DNA of 64,000 nt from Candidatus Obscuribacterales bacterium (GTDB lineage: Bacteria; Cyanobacteriota; Vampirovibrionia; Obscuribacterales; Obscuribacteraceae), in contig JAKFVQ010000004.1 in NCBI GenBank assembly GCA_021732085.1, positions 1 to 64,000 on the forward strand, given 5' to 3'. The translations under genes were made by a program, and so were the position numbers. Shown piece after piece: positions 32,840 through 41,830 of this stretch (position 1 is the first letter of the stretch; each line of letters opens with the position of its first letter). The notes beneath the pieces were generated by a model. It searched no databases, was not told where the DNA came from, and saw nothing but the letters and a program-made list of their open reading frames with translations.

Positions 32840-34294
32840 CTAACTCTTCTTTCCAGCGGGTCGCGGATTCGATTGAAGCTTTTTCGCTTCTGGTGCGCGG
32901 AGAGCTTCGACCGTCGGCAGCGGAACCTTCAACCTGTTCGCAGCCGTCTCAGAGCGATCTCCAAAATTGACGTAATTCTTCGTGTAGGTGTCCGTGCCAA
33001 TCGGCACCATTTGAATGGTACCACTCGGGCGCTTCAGCTGGCTGTTCATCTGTCCGGTCTGCGCGACCATGCCGCCCAAGCGTTCTTTCGCACCAGCCAT
33101 CAATGAATCAACGTCGCGATAATAGCTGTCTTCCAATTCTTTGATTCGTTTCTTACTTCGCTCGACAGCCTGATGAACGTCCATCTCCACAGGCGTAAGT
33201 TGATTCTCGTTATCAGCTCGCGGAATTTTAGCTCCACTAATGAACTGTGCAGCCGTAATTTGAGACATTTTTGTACTAGCATTATTTCCGTAATTGTTTT
33301 TGATATTCACAATATCGTGAATCAGGTTTTGCTTCAGCTGATAGATTTGCTGATCGAAAACATCTTGCTTCGTTTCAATACCATTTTTGAGCTGGATAAA
33401 GACCTGCTTAGCGAGCCGCCGCGCAGAAGGCTGATAGGTGCTCAATTCACCAAACGCATCATTGATTGTCATAAACTTCGATGTGATATCAGGTGTGATA
33501 TCAGTGCCGAAGGGATCAAACGGTTTATCCGGTTTGAAATATGCCAGCAACGAACCGAGCGCGGTTTTTGTATCATCCGCCTTTTCGCCAGGCATACCTG
33601 GCACAGCGCGAACATCGATTTTATCGAAGCCCAACATGCGATTCTCCCATCGCAATTGCTTGGTCTGCATATCCTGCACTTTGTTCTCTGCATCCCGCTG
33701 AAGCTTCTCAAGCTCAGTCGCGAAATTCGGCGTGTTCTTCGCGTTCAACGCCTGCATCTCATTTTGCATGTGATCCCAGATGTGATCAATATTCACCTTA
33801 AGAGTTTGCCGCCGCCCCTTTATTTTCTGGATGGCATCGTTGTAAGCCTTATCCAGCGCCACTCCAGTCAACAAGGAGTCACGAGTCGCGGCTGCCTGCG
33901 CCGGGTCTGGTGCCTTCTCCTTATCCAAGGGCTCCTCTGGGGTGGCTTTTGGCATTGCCGACAACTGCTCAAGCGCTGTTAGTGAATACTTGCCGGCTTG
34001 GCTAGCTGGAGAGAGACGGACGCAGGCGGAAAACCAATGAGAGGCTTGGTCGTGCTGTTTTAATTGCAGATACGAATTGCCCAAATAGTAATATGCATTC
34101 GGATCATCAGGCTTCTGTTTGACCCGATAAGCCAGAAACTTAATCGCCGTGGCATAGTCAGCTTTGTTATAAGCCGCTATTCCCTGCTGACTCGCTGCCG
34201 CCGGCGTCAACTCGGTCAAATCCGCAGCCGAAACCTGCTGAACCGAAGAGAGGACCAGAAAAGTCAGCGAAGCTAGAAACTGTTTCCTGTACAT
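32840..34294 (-). CDS. Exported TPR protein
   Basis: A ~484-residue protein. It starts at MYRKQFLASLTFLVLSSVQQVSA, a clear signal peptide; a GTG 15 codons upstream is less likely. TPR-like units cover ~25-110 (AAYNKADYATAIKFLAYRV; AYYYLGNSYLQLKQHDQASHWF). The rest is a long helical region rich in Lys/Gln/Asp with possible coiled coil and no known domain. It precedes the VWA gene on the same strand. Confidence 0.8.
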   Translation of the reverse strand: MYRKQFLASLTFLVLSSVQQVSAADLTELTPAAASQQGIAAYNKADYATAIKFLAYRVKQKPDDPNAYYYLGNSYLQLKQHDQASHWFSACVRLSPASQAGKYSLTALEQLSAMPKATPEEPLDKEKAPDPAQAAATRDSLLTGVALDKAYNDAIQKIKGRRQTLKVNIDHIWDHMQNEMQALNAKNTPNFATELEKLQRDAENKVQDMQTKQLRWENRMLGFDKIDVRAVPGMPGEKADDTKTALGSLLAYFKPDKPFDPFGTDITPDITSKFMTINDAFGELSTYQPSARRLAKQVFIQLKNGIETKQDVFDQQIYQLKQNLIHDIVNIKNNYGNNASTKMSQITAAQFISGAKIPRADNENQLTPVEMDVHQAVERSKKRIKELEDSYYRDVDSLMAGAKERLGGMVAQTGQMNSQLKRPSGTIQMVPIGTDTYTKNYVNFGDRSETAANRLKVPLPTVEALRAPEAKKLQSNPRPAGKKS

Positions 34295-34550
34295 AGTCTC
34301 AGGATGTAGGGGCGGGGGCGATGCGGTGCGGCATCCCACACTTTCCTACCCGCTAACGCCCCGGGCTAAGCGGCCAGGCGCCCATGCCCGTCACCTCCGC
34401 CACATCAGCATGACCCAAATAGATAGTCCAATCCAGACGGCAGGCCATAGTCCGATCCCGCCATCCGGGGTGCCAATGTGGTTGTCCACCCTCCCAACGT
34501 TCGAAGGCACCTTCTCATTCCGGCTCCATTATGCGAAGAAGGATCCTCAG

Positions 34551-34870
34551 TTTGCCAATCTACATACTAGTCTCAATTAGACTAGTATGTGAGAGCTAAT
34601 CGACATACCAACCAGCACATCGCGGCGGATACGAGTTTGCTCGTTTGCCAATCTACATACTAGTCTAATTGAGACTAGTATGTGAAAAGCTAATCGACAT
34701 ACCAACCAGCACATCGCTGCGGATACGAGTTTGCGCGTTTGCCAATCTACGTACTAGTCTAATTGAGACTAGTATGTGAAAAGCTAATCGACATACCAAC
34801 CAGCACATCGCGGCGGATACGAGTTTGCGCGTTTGCTGACTAACGTACTAGTCTAATTGAGCCTAGCGGC
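34551..34870. repeat. Four ~93-bp tandem repeats built around a palindrome
   Basis: Units begin at about 34552, 34645, 34738 and 34832 (period 93-94). Each holds TTTGCCAATCTACATACTAG, an inverted repeat of ACTAGTCT-type arms, then GCTAATCGACATACCAACCA and a GGATACGAGTTTG tail. The first unit's loop reads CTCAATTAG, while the next two read CTAATTGAG, the exact reverse complement. The fourth unit is degraded. It lies between the TPR gene start and the calpain terminator. Confidence 0.88.
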
Positions 34871-34888
34871 AAAACAGCTAATTAGACA

Positions 34889-34912
34889 CCCGAAGGAATT
34901 TACTTCCTCGGG
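34889..34912 (-). terminator. Terminator of the calpain-like gene
   Basis: CCCGA-A-GGAA pairs with TTCC-TCGGG with one bulged base. Read on the minus strand, the hairpin comes 70 bases after the calpain stop and is followed by a T-rich stretch. Confidence 0.5.
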
Positions 34913-34981
34913 CTGTTCAAGGATTGAGCCACAAAGAGTCCACAGAGCTTGCAAGCCTGCGCGCCCACCAGAATTCAACGT

Positions 34982-36565
34982 CTATTGCTCGTAAGAAATA
35001 TCGCTGAAGTTCTTCATAAATTTGTCCAACGGCATTGTGATCGTTCCGCGGGTGGACTCTTTCCCTGCATCTTGTCCCCATGGATTTCTGATGGTGATTT
35101 GTCCGCCGCCCTTTCCATCCGGCACGAAATTAGTGACGGAATAAGCGTGACCCATATAGAAATTGTCTTTTGTTGATTCAGCAAAAATGCCTTTCGTGAT
35201 GCCTGCTGCAACGGACTTGTTGTTTTTGAAGGCTTCTTCCAGCTTCCGCGCTACAGTCGATTGCCTGGTCAAGAATAGCTCATCAGTATCAATAGAATTA
35301 TTTGTCAGCAGGTTCATTGCGCGCGATGTGATACCACCGCCCTCAGCACCCTCAGCCGGAGTCAATCCAGCGGATTGAAACGGTCCACGACGATACCAAT
35401 GTTCTTGGCAGTATTTCCCATAAGCCTTCTCCATTACCGAAGCCCAGGTGCCGTGCTCTGATGCTTGATTGTAAGTTGCTTGTTCGGCTTCGGTCGGTGC
35501 ATTTATCGTAATCGGCTCATCCTTCGCGCCAGGGAAGGTGACGGTGTAAGTGCCATTACCATTATCTTTGATGGCATCTTTAATAGCCTGAGGATTGGAC
35601 TTAGCAAGGGAGGCTAACGAAGAAACGAAGTAGCAGTCGCCAATTGAGCCTTGCGAAATTGCTTCGGGGTTAATGCTCTTCAACGGGTTATTCTTATCCG
35701 CGAACAAATCACGGCTGATTTTAGCTTTCTGAGTTTCAGAAACAGCGTGCTCGGTTTGCCATGCGCCAAGGACCAATTTTGCATCTTCGGTATCGGACCA
35801 AATTTTCTCTTTATAGGAATTGATATCATCAGCACTGGCACCGGCGGCATTGCCATTAACTATATCGAGCTTGCCTAGAACGCCCAGCATGTCTTTGTCA
35901 GCTTGAGCTGTATTCTGCGAATTCATCGCGGTCTCAATTTCCTGCTTAGTCAAACGACCAGAGCCATCCGTATCAAAATTCTTCAAGCTACTCTTTGACC
36001 AATCAGCCAATTTATTGGCACTGTTAGCGCGCTCCCATTGAGCCGTTTCCTTGCCAGCAAATTCGTCCAAATCACCGGCACTGATACCGGATTTGGGACC
36101 ACCATTCAACTTCTGCAATTCATCAAAACGTTTGTAGAGAGTAGTGAGCGCTTGTGCATCCGGTCCCTTAATTGAGTTGTCCTGAAAGAGCTTTGCCACT
36201 TCTTCTTTGGATGCAGAGCCGGACCCATCCAAATCGGCTTTGGCAACAAGCCCTTTTCCACGAGTGGTCAGCTGACCTGGGGAGAGAACTGGCGTATCGG
36301 TTAAGGTCAATGTGGGTAGAGTTTCAGGCGCAGCAGTATCGGGAGCCTTGCAAACATCAGCGTCAACTTTGCCGTTGGCATCATTTGCATTTGCCGCTTG
36401 CGAATCCTTATTCGAAAGCGATCCGGCTTCTTGCTTAACGTTGTCTTTTGAGAGCGAGCTGTGAAATTCATTGGAGAATGCATCGCGTGACGAATTCTTT
36501 TGATCTTGTCCCTGCTTCTCTGAAGCTTCGGATTTCTTCTCGACCACGTTTGCTTTATTTTCCAT
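34982..36565 (-). CDS. Calpain-family cysteine protease with EF-hands
   Basis: A 527-residue protein. The N-terminal ~90 residues are low-complexity (Lys, Asn, Ser, Gln). Two EF-hand loops follow: KADLDGSGSASKEEV near 108-122 and NFDTDGSGRLTKQEI near 195-209, with a third EF-hand-like helix pair between. The papain-like calpain core occupies ~295-525. Its cysteine is in SQGSIGDCYFVSSLA, its histidine in MGHAYSVTNF and its asparagine in IRNPWGQD, so the triad is complete. No signal peptide is evident. Calpains cut proteins in response to calcium, and the EF-hands suggest calcium control here. Start: ATG 36565, with an alternative TTG six codons upstream. Confidence 0.88.
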   Translation of the reverse strand: MENKANVVEKKSEASEKQGQDQKNSSRDAFSNEFHSSLSKDNVKQEAGSLSNKDSQAANANDANGKVDADVCKAPDTAAPETLPTLTLTDTPVLSPGQLTTRGKGLVAKADLDGSGSASKEEVAKLFQDNSIKGPDAQALTTLYKRFDELQKLNGGPKSGISAGDLDEFAGKETAQWERANSANKLADWSKSSLKNFDTDGSGRLTKQEIETAMNSQNTAQADKDMLGVLGKLDIVNGNAAGASADDINSYKEKIWSDTEDAKLVLGAWQTEHAVSETQKAKISRDLFADKNNPLKSINPEAISQGSIGDCYFVSSLASLAKSNPQAIKDAIKDNGNGTYTVTFPGAKDEPITINAPTEAEQATYNQASEHGTWASVMEKAYGKYCQEHWYRRGPFQSAGLTPAEGAEGGGITSRAMNLLTNNSIDTDELFLTRQSTVARKLEEAFKNNKSVAAGITKGIFAESTKDNFYMGHAYSVTNFVPDGKGGGQITIRNPWGQDAGKESTRGTITMPLDKFMKNFSDISYEQ

Positions 36566-36851
36566 TTGCCCAGCCCTTCCCAAACCCTACAAAGAAGTTA
36601 GAGTTCGGGAGCTGAAAAAGAACTGAAGAATCTTCAGCTGAAAAATTCCTGAATAGGCTTGCGGCTTATCCCGTAAATTCCTGCGGAATGCCCCACTTGA
36701 GGGGATAAGATGGACTCATTCCAGCAAAGGATACTTACAGGTTCGGACATTGTTTACGGTGCCCTGGAACTCGAAACAACTTCAGGTCCTCGCTGCCGCT
36801 CGCTACTGGCCGGGATCCTCAAGGCTTTAGAGCAGAACGCACTGAAGAATG

Positions 36852-37508
36852 CTAATCAAGGCGCTTCAATTCTTTCAATTCCTTGCCGGCCGGTGAAACA
36901 ACACACAGAACGTTGTACGCACCGTTATCGTCATACTTGTGACGGGCTACTAGAAGATTGCCTTTGAACTTGCCTGCTTTCTCGAAATCCAGAGAATTGC
37001 CGTCAATGACATAACGGATGGCACGGGTTTTCAAATCAATTTCTACAATAGCGCCGGAAACGGCGTATGCCGCATTCAGAAAGTAGAGCTTCGTCGAATC
37101 GGGCGAGAACGCTACGGTTTCAATGCCACCAAAATTGATCTCACCTATCTGCTGCCCGGATTTGAACTTGCCGCCTTTCTTGAACAAGGGCTGAGCCGCA
37201 CCGGGGTTGTTAGCGTCGGCTAGATAAATCACGTCGGCTGGCACATCGCCATTTCCAGCGGAGACGACATCCTTACTAGTGCGAATGAACGCGAGCTTCT
37301 TTCGATCCGGAGAGTATACGGGCTTGCTGTCATCCGGATTCTTGGCTGATCTTGCCTTCGCTGGTATGCTTCCTGCAGAAGTTTTTTTGGCGGATGTGCC
37401 TTCAGCCAGCGCTGGCATTCCATTGATAAAGCAGAACGCGCTAACAACAACGGCGCTAATAATAGAAAGCACATTACCCAGTGCCATTAGTTCACCAATG
37501 AATTGCAT
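36852..37508 (-). CDS. Exported TolB-like beta-propeller fragment protein
   Basis: A 218-residue protein with a signal peptide (VLSIISAVVVSAFCFINGMPALA) and a ~40-residue Lys/Ser/Ala linker. Two or three WD40/PD40-like blades follow (PVYSPDRKKLAFIRTS; GGIETVAFSPDSTKLYFLNAA). The propeller is far too small to close alone, so it may oligomerise or be a truncated member. Function unknown. It lies 18 bases downstream of the SGNH-like gene on the same strand. Confidence 0.68.
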   Translation of the reverse strand: MQFIGELMALGNVLSIISAVVVSAFCFINGMPALAEGTSAKKTSAGSIPAKARSAKNPDDSKPVYSPDRKKLAFIRTSKDVVSAGNGDVPADVIYLADANNPGAAQPLFKKGGKFKSGQQIGEINFGGIETVAFSPDSTKLYFLNAAYAVSGAIVEIDLKTRAIRYVIDGNSLDFEKAGKFKGNLLVARHKYDDNGAYNVLCVVSPAGKELKELKRLD

Positions 37509-37526
37509 TTATCAAACTCCGATCGG

Positions 37527-38831
37527 CTACATGGAGGTTCCGGCGGACTTCAGCTTATCAGCAATGGAAGCGCGCTGCGACAACGCAGCCAAGCTGCGCG
37601 AATCATTTTGAACCGCTGAGACAAATTGATCCAATAGTTTCTTGCCACCATCAGCATTCATATGAACACTGTCGTAAAAATCAGCTTGAACAAACTGAAC
37701 GTTATTAGCAGGATCGAAATACTCTACGCCCCACTTACTGGCGAGTTCTTTAACTCGCCCCTGATACTTCTCAAAAGCGCCAGTTGGCATAAGCGTGTGG
37801 TTTTGCTCCGTCACAGGAACATTGACCATAATGACACGCACACCATTTTCCTTTGCTTCAGCAAGGATCTTCTCAAGGAAGGTCGACTGTATTTCGAACA
37901 TCTTCGGATCATTGCGCTTGTATCTTTTGCGATATTCGGCTGTGTTGTCGAGATAACTCGGCGCCTCATGCGGTCCGACAATCATCATGCCAGGCTCGAT
38001 TTCACCGCGCAGATTCGACGCCGTATTGCGAGTCGGGTCCATCTCCACTAGACGGCACGGTGCAAACTGCTTCTTGTAGATCGGCTCCAGGAAATTCTTC
38101 GTCTGATCGGCCAATAGAGTCTGCAAATCCATTTTCTTGCCGTTCAGATAGATTAGCTTGCCGAGCCAATAATCGAATCGCTGCCAGACCTGCGGCATGG
38201 CGAGATCAACGACATCATCGATATTTGCATATCTCTTCAAGTAGCGAAAGGGCGGAGTCGCTCCTGGACAAGTGACACCACTATCAATAAAATCGCGCAA
38301 GGTCAGTCCCAGCACGATCACTGATGGCTTACGCGGACCAGTAAGCAAGCCGCGTACCACCATAAAGTTATCCGAGATCATCGAGCCCGGCAAAGCGAAG
38401 CTAAAGCAGGAGAGCCCCTCTTGTCCTATTGCTTGACCTAGTTTATCCGCGAAATATGTTGATTGGTGATCGAGCACATAATCCAAATTCTTGTTCTTAT
38501 GAACCGCTTCCACTCTGGCAATCGGATGCATCAAGACCGAGGAGCCGCAGATAACCACGTCAGGTGATTTTGGCTGAGTGAGGAATTCTTTTGTCGCCCA
38601 ATAAGTCCATGTATGTGCCGAAGGAAGACTTTCTGGTTTCACCTTGCTGAGCGGCTGCCACAACAAGATCACAAAATTGAATGCAAAGAAAACAGCAAGT
38701 CCTAACACCGTCGCGTACTTACTCCAGGTGCAGCCCTGCTTGCCAGTAGCCTTTTCCATGCCTCCACCCGTTGCGGAAGCCCCTTGCTCAGCGCAGCAAT
38801 TCAGTTGAGTTTTAGCATCGTTTGTTGACAC
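37527..38831 (-). CDS. SGNH/AlgX-like acetyltransferase-associated protein
   Basis: A 434-residue protein. One membrane anchor (YATVLGLAVFFAFNFVILLW) at ~38-58 precedes an extracytoplasmic SGNH-type domain. Its serine block is VVICGSSVLMHP, and the C-terminal block DSVHMNADGG supplies the D-x-x-H pair. It pairs with the MBOAT gene 12 bases upstream. Such pairs O-acetylate exopolysaccharide, teichoic acid or peptidoglycan: the MBOAT protein moves the acyl group across the membrane and the SGNH protein transfers it. The polymer here is unknown, because no polysaccharide genes lie in the window. Confidence 0.78.
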   Translation of the reverse strand: MSTNDAKTQLNCCAEQGASATGGGMEKATGKQGCTWSKYATVLGLAVFFAFNFVILLWQPLSKVKPESLPSAHTWTYWATKEFLTQPKSPDVVICGSSVLMHPIARVEAVHKNKNLDYVLDHQSTYFADKLGQAIGQEGLSCFSFALPGSMISDNFMVVRGLLTGPRKPSVIVLGLTLRDFIDSGVTCPGATPPFRYLKRYANIDDVVDLAMPQVWQRFDYWLGKLIYLNGKKMDLQTLLADQTKNFLEPIYKKQFAPCRLVEMDPTRNTASNLRGEIEPGMMIVGPHEAPSYLDNTAEYRKRYKRNDPKMFEIQSTFLEKILAEAKENGVRVIMVNVPVTEQNHTLMPTGAFEKYQGRVKELASKWGVEYFDPANNVQFVQADFYDSVHMNADGGKKLLDQFVSAVQNDSRSLAALSQRASIADKLKSAGTSM

Positions 38832-38843
38832 TGAATTCCTCGC

Positions 38844-40295
38844 CTAGAACTGGAAGTAAATGAACTTAGGGGACGTATCGGGCGTAAACACAATCAGCAG
38901 TCCAATCAGAACCGCAATGGCAGCAGCACGCAATGGCACAGGAATGGAAAGCCCTTCTTTTCGACTTTCGATCCATCCTGACAGAATTTGCCCCGCGCCT
39001 AAAAGTGCCAGAATAAATGGCAGGAGCATATAAATAATCGGATCCTGGATATTCACAATTGTGAGCGAAGCTAACTGACTGAGGCTCATCGAGTGATCGA
39101 GGAAGAAAAGCCGCTGAAGAATTGCACCACATTCAGCCATGTTTGATGCACGGAAGAAGACCCAACCAATACATACAACATGGAATGTGAAAACAATTGA
39201 TGCCAGCTTGAATAATTTTGTCTGCCGAATATTGTTCAGCACTGCAAATTTGGCAGCCAGGAGCGTGAATTCCTTGTGCAGAATGAGCATCACGCCTTGA
39301 TATGCACCCCAAATGAGGAAGTGCATAGATGCTCCATGCCACAAGCCGCCCAGTGCCATCGTCAGAAACAGATTTCTATAGTTCAACCATTTTGAGCAGC
39401 GACTTCCACCTAAGGGAATGAACAAATAATCGCGAAGCCAAGTCGATAGGGAGATGTGCCAGCGGTGCCAGAATTCCGCGATCGAGCTTGCCAGATAAGG
39501 AAGATTGAAGTTCGGTGGGACCTTGTATCCAAACATCAGGGCTGAGCCGCGCGCGATGTCAGTGTAACCTGAGAAGTCGAAATAGATCTCGAACGCAAAT
39601 GCATAAACAACTAGCCAGAGATCAAATCCTGTCAGTAAATCCGGTCGGGAGAATCCACTGTTCACGACAGACGCCAGATTGTCCGCAAAAATGACTTTCT
39701 TGAAGAGTCCAAAAATGATCAACCAAAGACCTTCGTCAAAGTATTTCACTTTGAAGTTGCCGTGATCGCTTAACTGCGGAATGAAATCCTGATAGCGCTT
39801 AATCGGTCCGGCGATCTGAGTTGGAAAGAAGCTGGCGAACAAAGCGAAATCGACTGGCGACTTGACGGGCTTTCCACCTTTGTACACATCAACAATGTAG
39901 TGGATGAATTCAAAAACGAAGAACGAAATGCCCAAAGGCAAGATAATTTCGAAAGGCGGATTCGGAATTTTTTGAGCAACCGAAGCCAGGCATTGATTCG
40001 CCGTGTCAATCAAGAAGTACGTGTATTTGAAGTACGCAAGCAAAAGTAAGTTAGAAGCGACCGCCAAAGTCAAAAGCAATTTCTTACGCTGTTCGCTCTT
40101 TGCGATCAATAAGCCGAACACATAATTCAGTGCCGTCAGCCCAACGATGAGCAAGCCGTAAATTGGCTTCCAGCTCATGTAAAAGACATAGCTTGCCAAA
40201 AGCAAAATTATGGTGCGGCAGCGCTTTGGGCAAACCCAAAACAGAGTCACCACTATCGGGAGAAAGATCAAATAAGCAAGGCTGTTAAAAAGCAC
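38844..40295 (-). CDS. MBOAT family membrane O-acyltransferase (AlgI-like)
   Basis: A 483-residue polytopic membrane protein. MBOAT hallmarks are LPLGISFFVFEFIHYIVDVY, YFDFSGYTDIARG, FWHRWHISLSTWLRDYLFIPLGG and GGLWHGASMHFLIWG, the last holding the catalytic histidine. The GTG at 40295 gives the normal AlgI beginning (VLFNSLAYLIFLPIV); the frame extends 21 codons further with an unlike sequence. It supplies acyl groups to the neighbouring SGNH-type protein. Confidence 0.9.
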   Translation of the reverse strand: MLFNSLAYLIFLPIVVTLFWVCPKRCRTIILLLASYVFYMSWKPIYGLLIVGLTALNYVFGLLIAKSEQRKKLLLTLAVASNLLLLAYFKYTYFLIDTANQCLASVAQKIPNPPFEIILPLGISFFVFEFIHYIVDVYKGGKPVKSPVDFALFASFFPTQIAGPIKRYQDFIPQLSDHGNFKVKYFDEGLWLIIFGLFKKVIFADNLASVVNSGFSRPDLLTGFDLWLVVYAFAFEIYFDFSGYTDIARGSALMFGYKVPPNFNLPYLASSIAEFWHRWHISLSTWLRDYLFIPLGGSRCSKWLNYRNLFLTMALGGLWHGASMHFLIWGAYQGVMLILHKEFTLLAAKFAVLNNIRQTKLFKLASIVFTFHVVCIGWVFFRASNMAECGAILQRLFFLDHSMSLSQLASLTIVNIQDPIIYMLLPFILALLGAGQILSGWIESRKEGLSIPVPLRAAAIAVLIGLLIVFTPDTSPKFIYFQF

Positions 40296-40569
40296 GTTAG
40301 CTCGCTTAATCTCTTGCGCGATGACGAATGGAAATCGACATCTCTTGGATACAGGCAATAATCATAAAGCTTGCAGGCTCGGCGTTCCTGAGTTGTAAGC
40401 AAGCATCAGCTTAAGAAAAACTACTCTAGATTAAGCGCTTCTGATGTGCCCGCAGAATATGAGCCTGGCGCACTTCTGCCAAGCCCTTTCCTTCAGAAGC
40501 TGGGTTGAAATGATGCTCATATTTAACGAGCGGAATCGTCAGCTCCAATTGATGGCCGACGGCCTCGAA

Positions 40570-41220
40570 CTATCTGATCTTAGGAGGACCATCGACACCA
40601 TCGTCATTCCAATACTTTAGCCAATGTTCAAGCATTGCGCTAAGGCTTGCTCGATAAACCGCATTCTCAATTGGACCAAGCTCTTCCAGACTTCTGCCGA
40701 CAGCTAAATCGTAAGCGAACTCGGCGAAACTGCCCAGGTCCGACACATCTTCTCTAGTTAGGGTTTCCAGGTTTTCATTGTCGCGCCAGTCGCGAAAGAC
40801 AACATCCAGGGTTTTCTTGATGGTCCAGTCTCTCATTTGTCTTGTTATTCCAAGCGGCAAATAAGAAAGCACGGGACCACTCACATCCTTCACGTGTGAG
40901 CTTAGAAGAAGCACGGTATCTTGCGGAATGCGGCCATAAGCAGAACGGACACCGGTAGTACGTGCAGCGCGTGAAAGCCTTTGCCCCGCTCTTACTTGTG
41001 GTGCCCTTGCTGAAGCGACTGGATTTGAAGGCATCGAGAATGGGCGCCGTGAAGTGGGTCCAAGCAATTGCTTACGAGGCACCGATTGGTTGCGCGTGGT
41101 AGTGCTCGTTAATAGAACTTTCTTTGCTCCGAAATACAAAACAGCCACACCAAATACAGTGGCACCAAGCGTGAAAAACATTTTCACTGCCAGGTCTGCA
41201 TGTTCATGTGGATGCGACAT
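40570..41220 (-). CDS. Unknown membrane-anchored protein, paralogue of the next gene
   Basis: A 216-residue protein. A single membrane helix (MFFTLGATVFGVAVLYFGA) is followed by a basic Ser/Pro/Arg-rich linker (~35-95). A C-terminal helical domain shares GRIP, RDW, DLGSFAEFAYDLA and LKYWN with the upstream neighbour (41290-41661). Neither matches a family I know. A tandem duplication is likely, one copy gaining a membrane anchor. Confidence 0.65.
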   Translation of the reverse strand: MSHPHEHADLAVKMFFTLGATVFGVAVLYFGAKKVLLTSTTTRNQSVPRKQLLGPTSRRPFSMPSNPVASARAPQVRAGQRLSRAARTTGVRSAYGRIPQDTVLLLSSHVKDVSGPVLSYLPLGITRQMRDWTIKKTLDVVFRDWRDNENLETLTREDVSDLGSFAEFAYDLAVGRSLEELGPIENAVYRASLSAMLEHWLKYWNDDGVDGPPKIR

Positions 41221-41289
41221 TATTTTCCCAAAAACGAACTGTGCCAGCGATCAACCAGTACGCCCAACAGAGGAGCGCAGAAGAATCAT

Positions 41290-41661
41290 CTAAAGCGGTC
41301 CCGGAGGTCCGGGATCGTCAGGCTTGTTCCAATTCTCCAGCCAATCCTCGAGCAACCCCTTCAATGTAGCCTCATAAATGGGACGCCCCTGCGCGTGCAT
41401 TGTCGTTCCAGCAAGTGCCGACGCCATTTGCACAAAGCTTGCCAAATCCGCGAGGTCTTCGTCTCGCATCCCTTCGGTATTATTGTTCTCGTGCCAGTCT
41501 CGAAAGATGATTTCAAGCACTGCTTCCAGCGTAAAGCCCCTAAGGTCATCCCCTGCGGTGTGCGGCAGCGAAGGCAAAACCTTGGCTTTCACATCCGCCA
41601 CCGTTCGCTCGAATAGCTCGATTGTCTGAACGGGAATACGGCCGAACTTCTTATTGTTCAT
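41290..41661 (-). CDS. Unknown soluble protein, paralogue of 40570-41220
   Basis: A 123-residue protein. Its core (FGRIPVQTIELFERTV, VLEIIFRDWHENNN, DLADLASFVQMASALAG, LLEDWLENWN) aligns along its length with the C-terminal half of its neighbour. The ATG at 41661 has GAGGAG within a few bases upstream. There is no membrane segment. The tail ends in Pro/Gly (DDPGPPGPL). Function unknown. Confidence 0.65.
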   Translation of the reverse strand: MNNKKFGRIPVQTIELFERTVADVKAKVLPSLPHTAGDDLRGFTLEAVLEIIFRDWHENNNTEGMRDEDLADLASFVQMASALAGTTMHAQGRPIYEATLKGLLEDWLENWNKPDDPGPPGPL

Positions 41662-41830
41662 AGCTCCTCGCTGTTGCTGAAGGCAGGCGGTTGCTCCATG
41701 CAATGTACATGCGCTAAGATTCGCCGGATCAGTATATCCTCATGGAAACGCTTAAAGTGCAAAGAGCCCAAACAGCCCAGAAAACTAGTCCTGGAGCGCG
41801 GATCCCATCCCAACGAGAAGCTTGCTTTAG

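Noticed and set aside
33173..33982. Open frame of 269 codons opposite the exported TPR gene
   Set aside because: It lies entirely antisense to a gene with a clear signal peptide and TPR units, and its composition (Leu/Arg/His/Ile-rich) is that of a shadow frame.
36710..36967. Open frame of 85 codons upstream of the calpain gene
   Set aside because: Its second half is antisense to the TolB-like gene. The first ATG lacks a ribosome-binding site. A short real peptide cannot be excluded.
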